Assembly: GCA_030539935.1 (NCBI GenBank)
Contig: JAUNXF010000007.1
Coordinates: 1-32,499 of the forward strand
Direction of reading: 5' to 3'
DNA: 32,499 bases
DNA from: Methanobrevibacter sp.
GTDB taxonomy: Archaea > Methanobacteriota > Methanobacteria > Methanobacteriales > Methanobacteriaceae
Position numbers and translations under genes: made by a program. Below the pieces are notes generated by a model. It ran no database searches and was not told the origin of the DNA. It saw only the letters and a program-made list of their open reading frames with translations. Shown here piece after piece: positions 25,458-32,499 of the stretch (within the stretch, counting starts at the first letter, position 1; every line of letters begins with the position of its first letter).

Positions 25458-25539
25458 TTTTCATCGCCTTTTCATATTTTTGGGTTTAATTTGATTTTAA
25501 ATTTTAAATTTGTTAATGTGTTTAATGTTTTTTTATCGT

Positions 25540-25570
25540 ATAGATGATGCATTATTTATTCATCATCTAT
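25540..25570 (-). repeat. 10-bp inverted repeat across the GerW stop codon
   Basis: ATAGATGATG (25540-25549) and CATCATCTAT (25561-25570) are exact reverse complements with an 11-nt loop that contains the GerW stop codon. On the transcribed strand it is followed by A, not U, so it is not a classic terminator. It may protect or pause the mRNA between GerW and DUF2953. Confidence 0.55.
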
Positions 25571-26038
25571 TTCAATGTCCAATTCCTCTTCCACTTCATC
25601 AATGATATCATCAACTTTTTCCTTAATTTCTCCATCTTGGATTTCAACTTCAGTAACATCCTTTACATTGATGTATTCGTCATCATCCTTTTTTGATGGA
25701 AGGACATCTTTTAGGACATCAGTTAAGATTAATCCTAATTCGTTTAAGGTCTTGTTGGCCTTATCCCCTTTTGTTAAGTTGATGGTTCTGATTCCTTCAA
25801 CTCCCTTGTTTCCTTTTGATACGACAACCATTGTGACAGGTTCAACACTTACACCAGCACCAGTTGCAGCTATGGACTGTTCTGCCTTATGTTCTCCTAT
25901 TCCGAAACCTACTGCAGCTTTGGTTACAGGGATTAGTATTTTGTCTTCGCTTTCAATTGGTTCTCCAACATAGTTGCTGATGTGGATAAGTTTTCTTAAT
26001 TCTTCTACAGTTTCTTTGATTGGTGCGTTTTCCATCAT
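25556..26038 (-). CDS. GerW (YtfJ) family protein
   Basis: A 160-residue member of the GerW/YtfJ family, named for a Bacillus spore-germination protein but also found in non-sporulating microbes including methanogens. Core features are VGEPIESEDKILIPVTKAAV near residue 19, then GFGIGEHK, a Gly-rich turn and the strand GAGVSVEPVTMVVV. The last ~45 residues are an acidic tail (EVEIQDGEIKEKVDDIIDEV and on to DDE). There is no signal peptide or membrane helix, so it is cytoplasmic. GGAG is eight bases before the first of two adjacent ATGs. It is first in the three-gene minus-strand set with DUF2953 and an unknown ORF. The biochemical function of the family is unknown. Confidence 0.88.
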   Translation of the reverse strand: MMENAPIKETVEELRKLIHISNYVGEPIESEDKILIPVTKAAVGFGIGEHKAEQSIAATGAGVSVEPVTMVVVSKGNKGVEGIRTINLTKGDKANKTLNELGLILTDVLKDVLPSKKDDDEYINVKDVTEVEIQDGEIKEKVDDIIDEVEEELDIEIDDE

Positions 26039-26122
26039 TTTTTTAGCTCCTTGTTTTTCAAATCTATAAAATGTTTGGTTATTGTTAACATATAATATAT
26101 ATCTTCATTTTGATATAACTTT

Positions 26123-26140
26123 TTGCTATTCCCATAGCAA
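26123..26140. promoter_or_regulatory. inverted repeat in the GerW upstream region
   Basis: TTGCTA and TAGCAA (6 bp each) flank a TTCCCA centre, about 85 bp upstream of the GerW start. Its position fits an operator near a promoter; no regulator is identified. Confidence 0.35.
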
Positions 26141-26247
26141 TATGTTAAAAATACATTCCATATGTAAAATATACATTACATAATATATAAATGTTTCTAC
26201 ATTTTGACTTAAATTCTTAAAGAAAGGAGTAGTTTTGTTTTGAAAAT

Positions 26248-26351
26248 AAGAAAGTTAATTGGATAGTATGGTAAAAAAGTAAGAAAAGGTAATTGGAAAG
26301 TATAGTGAAAAAAGTAGGAAAACTTTGATTGAAAAGCATAGTAAAAAAAGT
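26248..26351. repeat. three degenerate ~35-bp tandem repeats
   Basis: Units at 26248-26280, 26281-26315 and 26316-26351 share the order A-rich start, (A/G)ATTGGA/ATTGAAA, AG-TAT-(G/A)GT and a closing run AAAAAAGT. Lengths are 33, 35 and 36 bp. They contain no reading frame of note. Confidence 0.65.
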
Positions 26352-26385
26352 AAAATGTCAAGAGTAATCACTCCTGACTGTTGAT

Positions 26386-26429
26386 AATATTTTGGTCAAG
26401 GTTTTTGACCGAAGGTCAAAAAGCTTGGG
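26386..26429 (-). terminator. conserved 44-bp 3' hairpin element, copy 2
   Basis: Read on the minus strand, this copy lies 27 bp beyond the stop of the aminotransferase gene. It is identical to copy 1 at 40 of 44 positions. The four differences turn AGCC/GGCT into GACC/GGTC, leaving every base pair intact. A second, weaker pairing (CCTTGAC with GTCAGG, one bulge) repeats the alternative stem seen beside copy 1. Confidence 0.7.
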
Positions 26430-26455
26430 TTCAAAAGCTTGGTTTTAAAGCTTGT

Positions 26456-27598
26456 TTATATGTAATGATCAGCAAGAGCTGCTACACCTACACCTGCATC
26501 CTCAACTAAGCCTAATCCTTTTAAGGTTAATCCTAATGCAGTGAATGTTATTGCCAGTTCTTTGTAGCTGATTACACCCATGTGTCCAATTCTAAAGATG
26601 TTTCCTTTAAGGTGGTCTTGTCCGCCAGCTAATTGGACGTAGTATTTGTCAAGCATGGTTCCTCTGATTTGTGCATCAGTTGCCCCTTCAGGCATTTTAA
26701 CTGCGGTTACGGTTGCAGAGGATACTGCTTCATCTGGGAAGAGCTCAAGACCTAAAGCCTTAACTGCATCTCTTGTTGCAGCTGCTGCTTGGTGGTGTCT
26801 TGCAACTCTGTTTTCAAGACCTTCCTCTTGGACGATTTCAAGAGCTGCCTTCAATGCATAGATCAATGATACTGATGGGGTGTAAGGAGTTTGAGCAGGG
26901 TCCTTATTACCGTTTGCTCTGTATTTAGGCATGTTCAAGTAGTAGTTGTTAGGTTCAACCTTTTCACATGCTGCCCATGCATCATCATTGAAGGTGATTG
27001 CTGCAAGGCCTGGTGGTGCAGCGAGACATTTTTGGGATCCGGTTACACATGCGTCAATATGGAACTTGTCTACATTCACATGGTCTCCACCTAATGAGGA
27101 TACGGTATCTACAATGAATAATGCATCGTAGTTTTTCATGACTTCCCCTACTTCTTGAATAGGTGCAGCCACACCGGTGGAAGTTTCGTTGTGGATCATG
27201 GTAACAGCCTTAATGTCTTCGTCAGCTTCCAATGCTTCTTCGATTTGGTCAGGGGTTACAGCAGTTCCCCATTCAACATTTAAAGGCACTGATTCGATTC
27301 CATGCATTTTTGAAATGTCTGCAAACCTTTCTCCGAATTTTCCGCCTACAACATTTAATATTTTGTCTCCTCTGTTTACAAGGTTGGAAACTGCTGCTTC
27401 CATTGCAGAAGTTCCTGAACCGGTAAGGATGTAAGAATCATTTTCAGTTTGGAAAGTTTTTGACATCAATTGAGTGGTTTCAGTATAGATTTCTCCGAAT
27501 TCATCTCCTCTGTGGTTTACAACAGCTTTTCCCATTGCTTGCAATACTTTTGGGTCAGCGGTTGTTGGACCTGGGAGCATCAATAATATTTCGTTCAT
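26456..27598 (-). CDS. class V aminotransferase (alanine/aspartate/serine-glyoxylate type)
   Basis: A 380-residue fold-type I PLP enzyme of the alanine-glyoxylate/serine-pyruvate aminotransferase group. The N-terminal LLMLPGPTTADPKVLQAM is the family opening. GSGTSAMEAAVSNL (about 60-73) binds the cofactor phosphate, VDTVSSLGG (about 163-171) supplies the Asp that contacts the pyridine nitrogen, and K190 in VTGSQKCLAAPPG is the Schiff-base lysine. The C-terminus has FRIGHMG, the usual end. Related methanogen enzymes act as broad-specificity aspartate, alanine or phosphoserine aminotransferases, so the exact amino donor is open. GGAGGAG sits six bases before the ATG. The gene diverges from the metallophosphoesterase gene and is followed by the 44-bp hairpin element. 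Confidence 0.92.
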   Translation of the reverse strand: MNEILLMLPGPTTADPKVLQAMGKAVVNHRGDEFGEIYTETTQLMSKTFQTENDSYILTGSGTSAMEAAVSNLVNRGDKILNVVGGKFGERFADISKMHGIESVPLNVEWGTAVTPDQIEEALEADEDIKAVTMIHNETSTGVAAPIQEVGEVMKNYDALFIVDTVSSLGGDHVNVDKFHIDACVTGSQKCLAAPPGLAAITFNDDAWAACEKVEPNNYYLNMPKYRANGNKDPAQTPYTPSVSLIYALKAALEIVQEEGLENRVARHHQAAAATRDAVKALGLELFPDEAVSSATVTAVKMPEGATDAQIRGTMLDKYYVQLAGGQDHLKGNIFRIGHMGVISYKELAITFTALGLTLKGLGLVEDAGVGVAALADHYI

Positions 27599-27822
27599 TT
27601 ATTCTCCTCCAATATAATAAGAATCATGCTTGATGAAAAATTTAATTTTGTAATTTTTAATGTTTATAGTTAATTTAAATTTATTAAATAATTCAAGCTA
27701 TATATAAATTATTCTTTTTATATTTATTAAATATTTTGCCGGCACTTTGTTTTCTTATTATTTTTATGGTTTTTAAATATTTTCTTGGCAATTCATTTTC
27801 TTTATTGGCTTAAGTTTATGGG

Positions 27823-27837
27823 CAATTTTTATAAGTG
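27823..27837 (+). promoter_or_regulatory. TATA-like box before the metallophosphoesterase gene
   Basis: A TTTTTATAAG run near 27824-27835 lies about 40 bp before the ATG. A second TTTATAAAG run near 27839 lies too close for a leader holding the AGAGGT ribosome site. On the other strand, TATA-like runs near 27662 and 27700 could serve the divergent aminotransferase gene. Positional evidence only. Confidence 0.3.
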
Positions 27838-27870
27838 ACTTTATAAAGAATAATAATAGAGGTTTTTCTT

Positions 27871-28947
27871 ATGAGCTTTAGAACACGAAGAGTTATTCTT
27901 TCATCTCCCTTGATACTGATTTTAGTATTTTTTGTAATGAAGTATTTGTTTTTGTTATTCGGGGGTTTAGATGATTCATATCTTATTTTATTGACTGGGA
28001 TATTTGCAGTATTTCGCATTGGTTCTATGCTCTTGGAAGAGAAGAAATCTAGAAGATTCACTCGTATTTTAGATGAGATATCTCAGATTTGGCTTTGGTT
28101 GTCTTTCTTCTTTGCAATGGATCTGGCGCTTATTTACATTATTGGCTCTTTTGTGGAGATTCCATTCGGAATCCTTGTTATATTGGTAGCTATTGTTCCC
28201 ATAATTGCAGTTTACAGTTATTATAATGCTCATAATTTGGTTGTTAATGAAGAAACTATTTATTTGGACAATATTTATGAGGATATAAATATTGTTCATT
28301 TGTCTGATGTTCATTTTGGTTCAATTAGGCACAGTAAAATTATTAAGGACATCTGCGATAAGATTAATGAGATAAATTGTGATTTGGTTGTTATTTCAGG
28401 AGATTTGGCAGATGGATCTTCTGTAGTTGAAGAAGATGATTTTTCAGATTTTAAAGGGGTGAATGTTCCAATAATATTCACATCAGGAAACCATGACTAT
28501 TATCCTGGAATTGAAAATGTCTATAATGCTTGCAAGAAGGCAGGAATCATTATTTTAGAGAATAAGGGAATGGAATTTAAGGACTTGAACATTTTTGGTA
28601 TTCCATTCAGCTTTGATGATGTGGACATTGTAGGAGCTGATGAATTGAAATCATTTATTCGCCAAGATAAGGTAAATGTAATCAATTTCCATGTTCCTCA
28701 AAATTGGGATGAGTTTTCCAGATTGGGCTTTGACATTCAATTGTCTGGCCACACTCATGGAGGCCAGTTCTATCCCGTTGTCAATATTGGGGATAGGATT
28801 TGGTACAATAGAGGCTTATTTAAGGCAAATATTGGTGGAAAGGATCGGTATTTGCATGTTACAACAGGTGTGGGGTCAATGGATTTCCCTTTCAGATGGG
28901 GAACTGACAGTGAACTTGTTGTATTGAAATTAAGGGGCAGTAGATAG
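27871..28947 (+). CDS. membrane-bound metallophosphoesterase
   Basis: A 358-residue protein with about four hydrophobic helices in the first 125 residues and a calcineurin-like phosphoesterase domain behind them. The two-metal site is complete: D146-V-H148 (SDVHFG), G177-D178-L (GDLADG), G206-N-H208-D209 (GNHDYY), a His in VINFHVP, and G293-H294-T-H296-GG. Membrane anchor plus this domain resembles the YkuE/YaeI-type lipid-A-like or UDP-sugar/lipid phosphohydrolases, but the substrate is unknown. AGAGGT precedes the ATG. The aldo/keto reductase gene begins eight bases after its stop, with its ribosome site inside the gap, so the two are co-transcribed. Confidence 0.88.
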   Translation: MSFRTRRVILSSPLILILVFFVMKYLFLLFGGLDDSYLILLTGIFAVFRIGSMLLEEKKSRRFTRILDEISQIWLWLSFFFAMDLALIYIIGSFVEIPFGILVILVAIVPIIAVYSYYNAHNLVVNEETIYLDNIYEDINIVHLSDVHFGSIRHSKIIKDICDKINEINCDLVVISGDLADGSSVVEEDDFSDFKGVNVPIIFTSGNHDYYPGIENVYNACKKAGIIILENKGMEFKDLNIFGIPFSFDDVDIVGADELKSFIRQDKVNVINFHVPQNWDEFSRLGFDIQLSGHTHGGQFYPVVNIGDRIWYNRGLFKANIGGKDRYLHVTTGVGSMDFPFRWGTDSELVVLKLRGSR

Positions 28948-28955
28948 GTGCTAGT

Positions 28956-30218
28956 ATGGTAAAGAGAGTAGTAAAAAAGAATGGTGATGAACTGTTTCCA
29001 CTTGGATTGGGGGCTATGAGGCTTCCCACCAAAAACAATTCCATTGATAGGGAAGTGGCAAAGGAATATATTCTATATGCAATCGACAATGGAGTGAACT
29101 ACATTGACACCGCTTATGCCTATCATGGCGGAGAAAGCGAATCATTTTTAGGTGAGATATTAAGCTTGGCTGATGATGATGGAATTAAATATAGGAATAA
29201 GGTTAAGTTATCCACCAAATCACCTTCTTGGATGGTAAGGTCCAGAGAGGATTTTGATGCATTCTTAAATGAACAGTTAAAAAGACTTCAAACAGATTGC
29301 ATTGATTACTATTATCTTCATAGCATTGATTTAAGCACCCTTAATAGATTAAAAGAATTAGGGGCTTATGAGTTTTTAAAAAAGGCAAGAGCAGATGGCA
29401 AGATCAGGAATATAGGCTTTTCATATCATGGGGCTCCCAATGAGTTTAATGATTTGATTGATGATTTCGATTGGGACATGGTTCTTGTTCAGTACAATTA
29501 TCTGGATGTCAATGCACAGGCAGGAATCAGAGGGATTAGATATGCATATGAAAATGATGTTGCAGTATTTGTCATGGAGCCATTAAAGGGAGGAATCCTT
29601 GCAGGGGAACTGCCTAAGGAAGTTGATGATCTCTTTTTCACTGTTTCCAATAAATCTTCAGTGGATTGGGCCTTAAGTTGGATATTTAATCAAAAGGAAA
29701 TCACCTGCGTATTGTCTGGAATGGGTTCTCTTGATGAGATTAAGGAGAATATGGCAATTGCAGAGAGAGTTGAAACAGGTTCCTTATCTGATGATGAGCT
29801 TGATGTATTGAATAAGGCTCAGGCCATTTTTGATTCAATGATGAAAATAAACTGCACAGGATGTGGCTATTGCCTTCCTTGCCCTAAAGGTGTAAATATT
29901 CCAGACTGCTTTAATGTCTATAATGAGAAATATCTCTTTAATAAGAAGGTATTTGGCATAATCCCTCATGCCATGGTCAATTATTATATGGTTGTAGGGG
30001 GAATAACCAATAAGCAGTCAAGTGCAGGACTTTGCAACCATTGTGGAAGATGCAAGAGATTATGTCCACAGTCCCTTGACATTCCAAATGAGTTGGATAG
30101 GGTAAAGTCAGAGTTTGAACTTATTGGATTCAATTATCATATCAAGTTCATTAGAAACATTGCAATGCCTTCAATAACCAAGATTTCTAAGGTATTTGAC
30201 TTTTTTAAGCATTTTTAA
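28956..30218 (+). CDS. aldo/keto reductase with C-terminal ferredoxin-type clusters
   Basis: A 420-residue fusion of a TIM-barrel aldo/keto reductase (residues ~1-285) and an Fe-S domain. Barrel motifs are LPLGLGAMRLP-like (FPLGLGAMRLP), DTAYAYHGGESE (catalytic Asp and Tyr), KLSTKSPSW (Lys) and YYYLHS (His). Cysteines C300-x2-C303-x2-C306-x2-C309 and C360-x2-C363-x2-C366-x3-C370 fit two [4Fe-4S] clusters or one cluster plus a structural site. The family, common in strict anaerobes, is thought to take electrons from ferredoxin. The substrate is unknown. TAGGTG precedes the ATG by five bases. It is the second gene of a two-gene unit with the phosphoesterase and converges on the adhesin-like gene. 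Confidence 0.9.
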   Translation: MVKRVVKKNGDELFPLGLGAMRLPTKNNSIDREVAKEYILYAIDNGVNYIDTAYAYHGGESESFLGEILSLADDDGIKYRNKVKLSTKSPSWMVRSREDFDAFLNEQLKRLQTDCIDYYYLHSIDLSTLNRLKELGAYEFLKKARADGKIRNIGFSYHGAPNEFNDLIDDFDWDMVLVQYNYLDVNAQAGIRGIRYAYENDVAVFVMEPLKGGILAGELPKEVDDLFFTVSNKSSVDWALSWIFNQKEITCVLSGMGSLDEIKENMAIAERVETGSLSDDELDVLNKAQAIFDSMMKINCTGCGYCLPCPKGVNIPDCFNVYNEKYLFNKKVFGIIPHAMVNYYMVVGGITNKQSSAGLCNHCGRCKRLCPQSLDIPNELDRVKSEFELIGFNYHIKFIRNIAMPSITKISKVFDFFKHF

Positions 30219-30260
30219 TTTTTAAAATCAGTTTAAAGTGAAAATGATAAGTTTTATTTA

Positions 30261-30321
30261 AATAAAAAAAGAAATGAAAGAGTTTAATATATTAATAAAA
30301 AAAGAAATAAAAGAGTTTGAT
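30261..30321. repeat. 28-bp direct repeat with a 33-bp period
   Basis: AATAAAAAAAGAAAT, then G/A, AAAGAGTTT, then A/G and AT appear at 30261-30288 and 30294-30321, two mismatches in 28. The second copy forms the left arm of the bidirectional terminator; the first copy lacks the matching right arm. Confidence 0.75.
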
Positions 30322-30333
30322 TCAAACTCTTTT
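30309..30333. terminator. bidirectional terminator between convergent genes
   Basis: AAAAGAGTTTG (30309-30319) and CAAACTCTTTT (30323-30333) form an 11-bp perfect stem with a 3-nt loop. T runs follow on both strands. The right arm touches the stop codon of the adhesin-like gene. Confidence 0.75.
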
Positions 30334-32378
30334 TAATTAACTATTTTTAATTTTTTAGCTGTGGCATAGTCTACTTTTCCAGTGACTTTAAGCTTTTTGT
30401 CCTTTTGGAATTCTTTGACTGATCTTTCGGTGCAGTCATGGTAAATTCCATCTATTTTTAGGTAGTGTCCTTTGTATGTGAGGTAGTATCCGTTGTTCTT
30501 TAAAGCCTTTTGGATTTTCTTGACTGTTGCCTTGTCTTTGCTGCCTTTGGATACGGTATTCCATGCAGGAGCTTTTATAGTTACTTTAGCCTTTTTGCTT
30601 ATTTTGTTGTAGTATTTGTCTCCTGCATAATTGACAACTGCAGTGAAGGTTCCTTTTTTGGTCAATTTGGATAGTTTGAATGTTGCTACCCCTTTGCTGT
30701 TGGTTGTTGCGGTGTAGGTCTTTCCATTGACCTTTAAGGTGACTTTCTTGTTTTTCAACACTTTTCCTTTGTTGTCTTTAAGGGTTACTGTGTATTTTTT
30801 GGTCTTGTCCTCAAACTTGAAGGATTTTGCACTTGCAGTTAATTTTGGAGTTGCCTTTTTGACTGTAACTTTAGCAGTTGTTGAAGAAGCCTTATGGATG
30901 GCATTTCCAGCAAAGCTGATTTTTGCAGTATATGTTTTAGGAACCAATTTGCCAACAGCCACTTTAACTTGACCGTTCTTATCTGTGGTGTACTTTTTAG
31001 TACCATTCAAGTCAACAGTTACTTTAACACCACTTATTGGATTTCCAGCAATGTCTTTTAATGTAATTATAAGGTTTTTATTGACATTATAAGTTGCTGT
31101 TACTTTTGTTGCAGTCAATTTAGTTGCAGTCTCTACTAATATGCTTATATTCTTCTCAATACCCCAAACACTTAAAGTGGCATTATATATTCCTTTTGGT
31201 AAATTTACAGGCCATCCTTCACCTGTTAAGGCATAATTTTTGTCAAAGAATTTACCGCCTTTCCAGAGAGTTATTGTAACATTGATTCCATCAAAATACT
31301 CATAGGCATTGCTTCCATACTCAAAAATTCCCACTTGTAATGGTAATATATCTCCAGAATTAACTTTGGTTTTAAAATTGGAAGCATTTATGATGACATT
31401 TTTATAAAATTTACAATTGGTGCATTCAGTGCGGAATGTATTTTCATTATCTTCATTGAATTGTGCAGGATTATTAATGAAGACACAATTGTTTGCAATA
31501 CCATAGATCATTGCTCCACCGACACCAGCATGTCCAATTGGGTTAGAGACGTCATCCCAACTGGCATATTCGCCTGCCTCGATACTGTTTTGAACAAAGC
31601 TGCAATTGTAGGCATCAGTGCTGTAGGTTGCTCCTCCCATGGCAATAGCCCCTTTAGCACAATTTTTAATAAATGTGCAGTTGATTGCAGTACCATAAGT
31701 CATTGCTCCACCACAGCTGGCAGGGTCTCCTGAAGCTTGATTTCCAATAAAGGTACAGTCGATTGCAGTACCAAGGCACATTGCTCCAGCATATATGGCA
31801 GTGTTATTGATAAATGTACAGTTCATGACGGTGTAGTCTCTATATGCATCTCCTAAATAAACGGCACCCCCTTGAAGATCATCACCGGCATTACCGTTTA
31901 TGAAGTTAATGTTTTTAATTGTAACTCCATTGGTATCTCTAATATAAAAAATACGTGAAAGATTATTTCCATTCAATGTGCATCCTTGACCGTCTATGGT
32001 TACTGGGCGATTTATTACAATACCCTTTTTAAAGGCAGTATCATGATCGTCAACGCCATCATAGGTATAGTTGCGTCTCAAAGTAACTGTATTATCTGAA
32101 TTGCCGTTAATGGCATCATTCAAATCAGTAAATGTGCCTGTTGATGTCCCTTCACCTAATTTTGCCTTATCTTCGACATTGTTTTCTTTAAGATTTAATT
32201 CATCATTCTCATCATTCGTTAAAACATCATCATTGATGTTGTCTTCTAAAATAAATTCTTGATTGGCATTGGCATCATTAATATCATTTAGAGAGTCATC
32301 TGCAGCACTCACTGCAGAGATGCTAATCATGCAAACAAGAAATATCAGAATTATATGCAGATATCGCTTAGTATTCAT
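30333..32378 (-). CDS. adhesin-like secreted beta-helix protein with Ig-like and PG-binding-like domains
   Basis: A 681-residue exported protein. A signal peptide (residues 1-25, cleavage after AVSA) is followed by an acidic Asp/Asn/Glu region (26-75). A right-handed parallel beta-helix of polymorphic repeats follows (about 80-330, with recurring 'NCTFINN', 'DCTFIGN', 'NCSFVQN' turns and GGAMxYG steps). One or two Ig-like domains come next (about 420-610, TATYNVNKNLIITLKD and the TVTLKDNKGKVLKNKKVTLK type), with Lys/Thr-rich linkers. The last ~70 residues (from SKGSKDKATVKKIQKAL to the end) look like a PG_binding_1 domain, with YLKIDGIYHDCTERSVKEFQ. Many N-x-S/T sequons make it a likely AglB substrate. 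GGGGA lies eight bases before the ATG. It converges on the reductase gene. Confidence 0.88.
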   Translation of the reverse strand: MNTKRYLHIILIFLVCMISISAVSAADDSLNDINDANANQEFILEDNINDDVLTNDENDELNLKENNVEDKAKLGEGTSTGTFTDLNDAINGNSDNTVTLRRNYTYDGVDDHDTAFKKGIVINRPVTIDGQGCTLNGNNLSRIFYIRDTNGVTIKNINFINGNAGDDLQGGAVYLGDAYRDYTVMNCTFINNTAIYAGAMCLGTAIDCTFIGNQASGDPASCGGAMTYGTAINCTFIKNCAKGAIAMGGATYSTDAYNCSFVQNSIEAGEYASWDDVSNPIGHAGVGGAMIYGIANNCVFINNPAQFNEDNENTFRTECTNCKFYKNVIINASNFKTKVNSGDILPLQVGIFEYGSNAYEYFDGINVTITLWKGGKFFDKNYALTGEGWPVNLPKGIYNATLSVWGIEKNISILVETATKLTATKVTATYNVNKNLIITLKDIAGNPISGVKVTVDLNGTKKYTTDKNGQVKVAVGKLVPKTYTAKISFAGNAIHKASSTTAKVTVKKATPKLTASAKSFKFEDKTKKYTVTLKDNKGKVLKNKKVTLKVNGKTYTATTNSKGVATFKLSKLTKKGTFTAVVNYAGDKYYNKISKKAKVTIKAPAWNTVSKGSKDKATVKKIQKALKNNGYYLTYKGHYLKIDGIYHDCTERSVKEFQKDKKLKVTGKVDYATAKKLKIVN

Positions 32379-32499
32379 TTGACTTTCCCCTGTTCAATTA
32401 TTTTTTAAGTTAACATCCCTTTTTCATCTAATCATTTAATTATAGCAATTAATTAAAATTTATAGTTCTATTAATTATTAAAATTTTTAGTTTTTATTA

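Larger units (their letters stand above)
26039..26455. other. gene-free region between the GerW and aminotransferase genes
   Basis: Reading from the GerW side: an AT-rich promoter zone with a hairpin TTGCTA/TAGCAA (26123-26140) and several ATACATT/CATATGT-like words to about 26205, then three degenerate ~35-bp repeats (26248-26351), the 44-bp element copy 2 (26386-26429), and a run of three AAGCTTG words at 26421, 26435 and 26448. No protein is supported. Confidence 0.55.

Noticed and set aside
26839-27131. overlapping plus-strand frames inside the aminotransferase gene
   Set aside because: They are antisense shadows; the minus-strand frame has a full family sequence and a strong ribosome site.
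27727-27790. 11-bp direct repeat TTAAATATTTT at a 46-bp period
   Set aside because: The match beyond the first 11 bases is weak and the word is A/T only; chance is likely.

Overview
The window is AT-rich chromosomal DNA from a methanogenic archaeon of the order Methanobacteriales, most likely Methanobrevibacter. The grounds are archaeal-type information genes (AglB, RNase P component 4, S19e, L39e, L31e, aIF6, LX, prefoldin alpha, FtsY), GGTGAT/GGAG-type ribosome sites, T-rich spacers, and a secreted beta-helix 'adhesin-like' protein typical of pseudomurein-walled methanogens. I see no tRNA, rRNA, CRISPR array, transposase or phage gene.

Layout. (1) 1-6.2 kb: a small zinc-ribbon protein, type IA DNA topoisomerase, and the oligosaccharyltransferase AglB. 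(2) 6.5-14.8 kb: a translation and ribosome-maturation block on the + strand: DRG-type GTPase, AK6/Fap7-like kinase, RNase P component 4, a YhbY-type RNA-binding protein, S19e, a PDCD5-type protein, a PP-loop ATPase, L39e, L31e, aIF6, LX, prefoldin alpha and FtsY. (3) 15.3-21.5 kb: three ion-coupled membrane transporters in a row: an NhaC antiporter, an intact NSS/SNF symporter, and a divergent NSS paralogue with a ~340-residue acidic tail. (4) 21.7-24.2 kb: a membrane-anchored sequon-rich protein and a ThDP enzyme of the acetolactate synthase type. (5) 24.2-27.6 kb, minus strand: a three-gene set (GerW/YtfJ family, DUF2953, an unknown ORF), then a class V aminotransferase. (6) 27.9-30.2 kb: a membrane metallophosphoesterase followed at once by a ferredoxin-like aldo/keto reductase. 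(7) 30.3-32.4 kb, minus strand: a secreted beta-helix/Ig-like protein ending in a peptidoglycan-binding-like domain.

The genes are mostly ordinary for the lineage. The strongest unexplained signals are: a 44-bp 3'-flanking element found twice, once on each strand, whose only four differences are two compensated base pairs in a hairpin; the NSS paralogue that has lost residues of both canonical sodium sites while gaining a disordered tail; a GerW/DUF2953 pair of 'sporulation' type in a non-sporulating archaeon; and short tandem repeats with a period near 33 bp in four separate spacers. Several gene-free stretches also carry long perfect inverted repeats, notably 20+20 bp upstream of the first NSS gene.

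All calls were made by eye from the sequence. No alignment, search or folding program was run.
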